From Gammaproteobacteria bacterium (lineage in GTDB: Bacteria > Pseudomonadota > Gammaproteobacteria > Steroidobacterales > SZUA-146), in the NCBI GenBank assembly GCA_003228965.1, contig QIGP01000237.1, positions 1-8,583 on the forward strand: a stretch of DNA of 8,583 nt, read 5' to 3'. Positions 7,083 to 8,583 of the stretch are shown here, piece after piece. Position 1 is the first letter of the stretch. The number at the start of each line of letters is the position of its first letter. The position numbers and the translations under genes are program-made. Below the pieces are notes generated by a model that did not search any database, was not told the DNA's origin, and saw only the letters and a program-made list of their open reading frames with translations.

Positions 7083-8299
7083 ACATTATCTTTATTGAGC
7101 CTTCGTTCCCGAGCAACCAACGCGAATTTGTCCGTGCGCTGCACGCGGCTGGCGCCCGCGTAATTGGTATCGGTGAGCGGCCGCAGGAATATCTCGATCA
7201 CGAAGTGACGCACTGGTTGTTTGAGTACGTGCAAGTTAAGTCTGTTGTGCACGAGCCTTCACTGCTAAAGGCCGTCAAATATATTCAGAGCAAGCTGTGG
7301 GTCGATCGCATTGAAGCCACCGTCGAAGCGCACATCATGCCAGTTGCCAAAGTAAGAGAAGCTACAGGCATTCCAGGCACGTCGGTGGAAACGGCTTATC
7401 TGTGTCGCGATAAACCCGCCATGAAAGAAGTGCTGCGTAAAGCCGGGATCTCCTGCGCCCAGTCAACCCGAGCCAAGTCCGCTGACGATGCACGACAATT
7501 TGCGGCGTCGGTTGGTTACCCTCTGATCATTAAGCCACCCGACGGGGCAGGCGCTTCAGGCACGTATAAAGTGTCAAATGACAAAGAACTTGAACGAATT
7601 ATCGTGGAGTCCGGAATCGCTGACGGTCACGCCATGGCCATTGAAGAATTCATTGAAGGTCACGAGGGCTTTATTGACACGCTGACCATCAACGGCGAAG
7701 TGCACCACGAATTCGTTACTCACTATTACCCCAATGTATTAGAAGCCATGCGAGAACGCTGGATTTCACCGCAAATGATCACGACCAACAGGCTCGATGA
7801 GCCAGGCTACGTAAAAGTGCGGGATATGGCCCGTCAAGTTATCAAAGCGCTCAACATTGAAACCTCGGCCACGCACATGGAATGGTTTTACGGACCGAAA
7901 GGATTGAAGTTTTCCGAGATTGGCTGTCGTCCACCAGGCGTTGGTCAGTGGGACGTGTACAACGCAGCCAACGAGTTTGATCTGTATTTTGAATGGGCTC
8001 ACGCACTGTCTCATGAGAAAATCCATACGCAGCCTTCGCGCAAGTATTCCGCCGGAATGATCGCTTTGAGACCCGATGGTGACGGCCATATCCAGGGCTA
8101 CTCAGGCGTGCAAGTCATTCAGGAACGATATGGCGACTACATCGTTGCCTCGCGACTACCAGACCCTGGCACGCCAACGCAACCGGTAGAGGCCGGCTAC
8201 ATGGCCAATGCCTGGCTGAGGGTGAGACATCCCGATTACGACAAGCTGCGCCTCATCATGAACGACATTGGTCAGACGCTTAAGGTACACGCTTCCTAA
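7079..8299 (+). CDS. ATP-grasp ligase, paralogue of the one at 4311-5528
   Basis: 406 residues; the ATG overlaps the glgA stop (ATGA) with no strong Shine-Dalgarno site, so translation is probably coupled to glgA. Order of motifs: MNIIFIEPSFPSNQREF (Rossmann-like start), CRDKPAMKEVL near 108-118, YPLIIKPPDGAGASGTY with ATP-binding Lys152, IEEFIEGHEGFIDT, ATHMEWFYG and SEIGCRPPG with metal-binding Glu280, then a C-terminal domain ending KVHAS. It matches the minus-strand paralogue throughout, with the ATP-site Lys at the same residue number. The usual Asn of the E-x-N metal motif is Gly here and in the paralogue, as in other members with an EIGxRPPG motif. The role is a predicted ATP-dependent carboxylate ligase acting with GlgA; whether it modifies a glucan, a primer protein or a small molecule cannot be read from the sequence. 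Confidence 0.9.
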   Translation: MNIIFIEPSFPSNQREFVRALHAAGARVIGIGERPQEYLDHEVTHWLFEYVQVKSVVHEPSLLKAVKYIQSKLWVDRIEATVEAHIMPVAKVREATGIPGTSVETAYLCRDKPAMKEVLRKAGISCAQSTRAKSADDARQFAASVGYPLIIKPPDGAGASGTYKVSNDKELERIIVESGIADGHAMAIEEFIEGHEGFIDTLTINGEVHHEFVTHYYPNVLEAMRERWISPQMITTNRLDEPGYVKVRDMARQVIKALNIETSATHMEWFYGPKGLKFSEIGCRPPGVGQWDVYNAANEFDLYFEWAHALSHEKIHTQPSRKYSAGMIALRPDGDGHIQGYSGVQVIQERYGDYIVASRLPDPGTPTQPVEAGYMANAWLRVRHPDYDKLRLIMNDIGQTLKVHAS

Positions 8300-8583
8300 T
8301 TCGTCAATCTCCTGCCCTATAACCTCATGGGCCTCGCCAACACCGGCGGCGATAGTGCCGAACTTTTCGTCGCAGGCGATGTTCGTGCCAACGAGCAAGC
8401 CGCATTGACCGCGATGCAGACACTATTTGTTCGAGAACACAATCGGCTTGCCACGAAACTGCAGGTTCGAATCCGCAATTTAACGGCGCCGAGATTTATC
8501 AGCGGGCGAGGCGACTGGTAGGTGCACAAATGCAAGTAATCACGTATCGGGAGTATCTACCACTACTTTTAGGGCATCACGCG
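8300..8583 (+). pseudogene. Remnant of an animal-type haem peroxidase, 5'-truncated and frameshifted, running off the right edge
   Basis: Directly after the ATP-grasp TAA the same frame reads [18 protein letters not shown], then [13 protein letters not shown] and [19 protein letters not shown]. After a one-base slip near 8459-8461 the next frame reads [20 protein letters not shown] and ITYREYLPLLLGHHA to the window end. This matches the middle of the myeloperoxidase/peroxinectin family ([12 protein letters not shown]…NPRW…YQEARKIVGA…ITYRDYLPLVLG in human myeloperoxidase). The Arg and Glu of GDVRANE correspond to the distal Arg and haem-linking Glu of that family. The upstream half with the distal His is missing, and homology starts within a codon or so of the stop, with no start codon of its own. 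A frame from ATG at 8327 ends after 64 residues. The family call is strong. Pseudogene status rests on the missing 5' half and the frameshift; the frameshift alone could be a sequencing error. Confidence 0.85.

Noticed and set aside
2071..8299. Cyanophycin metabolism (S51-like protein plus ATP-grasp genes)
   Set aside because: None of the ATP-grasp proteins has the Mur-ligase half or the size of cyanophycin synthetase, and the S51-like protein seems to lack the usual His.

Overview
The window looks like chromosomal DNA of a proteobacterium, probably a free-living (marine-type) gammaproteobacterium. The evidence is tightly packed genes with ATGA stop/start overlaps, purine-rich Shine-Dalgarno sites, a base composition near 50% GC judged by eye, and protein families common in that group. 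The taxonomic call is an inference from style and has no marker gene behind it. There are no rRNA or tRNA genes and no CRISPR array.

Layout. (1) Positions 3-4043, plus strand, hold four genes: a 5'-truncated S51/cyanophycinase-like protein, an enterochelin-esterase-like hydrolase with an N-terminal E-set domain, a divergent ATP-grasp ligase, and a small single-domain esterase. Genes 1-2 and 3-4 overlap by ATGA; a 77-base gap with a strong ribosome binding site precedes gene 3. (2) Positions 4044-4282 hold a 239-base element with 18-base terminal inverted repeats and CTAG on both sides. It looks like a MITE that landed exactly on the stop codon of the small esterase gene. (3) Positions 4311-5528, minus strand, encode a second ATP-grasp ligase, converging on genes 3-4. 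(4) Starting at 5622, divergently and on the plus strand, are a glycogen synthase (GlgA) and, overlapping it by ATGA, a third ATP-grasp ligase that is a full-length paralogue of the one at 4311-5528. (5) From 8300 to the right edge lies a 5'-truncated, frameshifted piece of an animal-type haem peroxidase (myeloperoxidase/peroxinectin family), starting directly after the stop codon of the last ATP-grasp gene.

How the genes may work together. One ADP-glucose glucosyltransferase, three ATP-grasp enzymes of two types, two different alpha/beta-hydrolases and one S51-type protein, packed this way, suggest a single pathway. ATP-grasp enzymes usually join a carboxylate to an amine (or other nucleophile) using ATP, esterases cut esters, and S51 enzymes cut peptide or isopeptide bonds. 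A plausible but unproven reading is the making and later breakdown of an alpha-glucan, or a small glucoside, carrying amino-acid or other acyl groups. I know of no characterised pathway with this gene set.

Points needing care: glgA has no ATG/GTG start that keeps its essential N-terminal motif (ATC at 5622 with a good GGAG site is the best candidate), and the peroxidase fragment has a one-base frameshift near 8459-8461. Both could be sequencing errors instead of biology.
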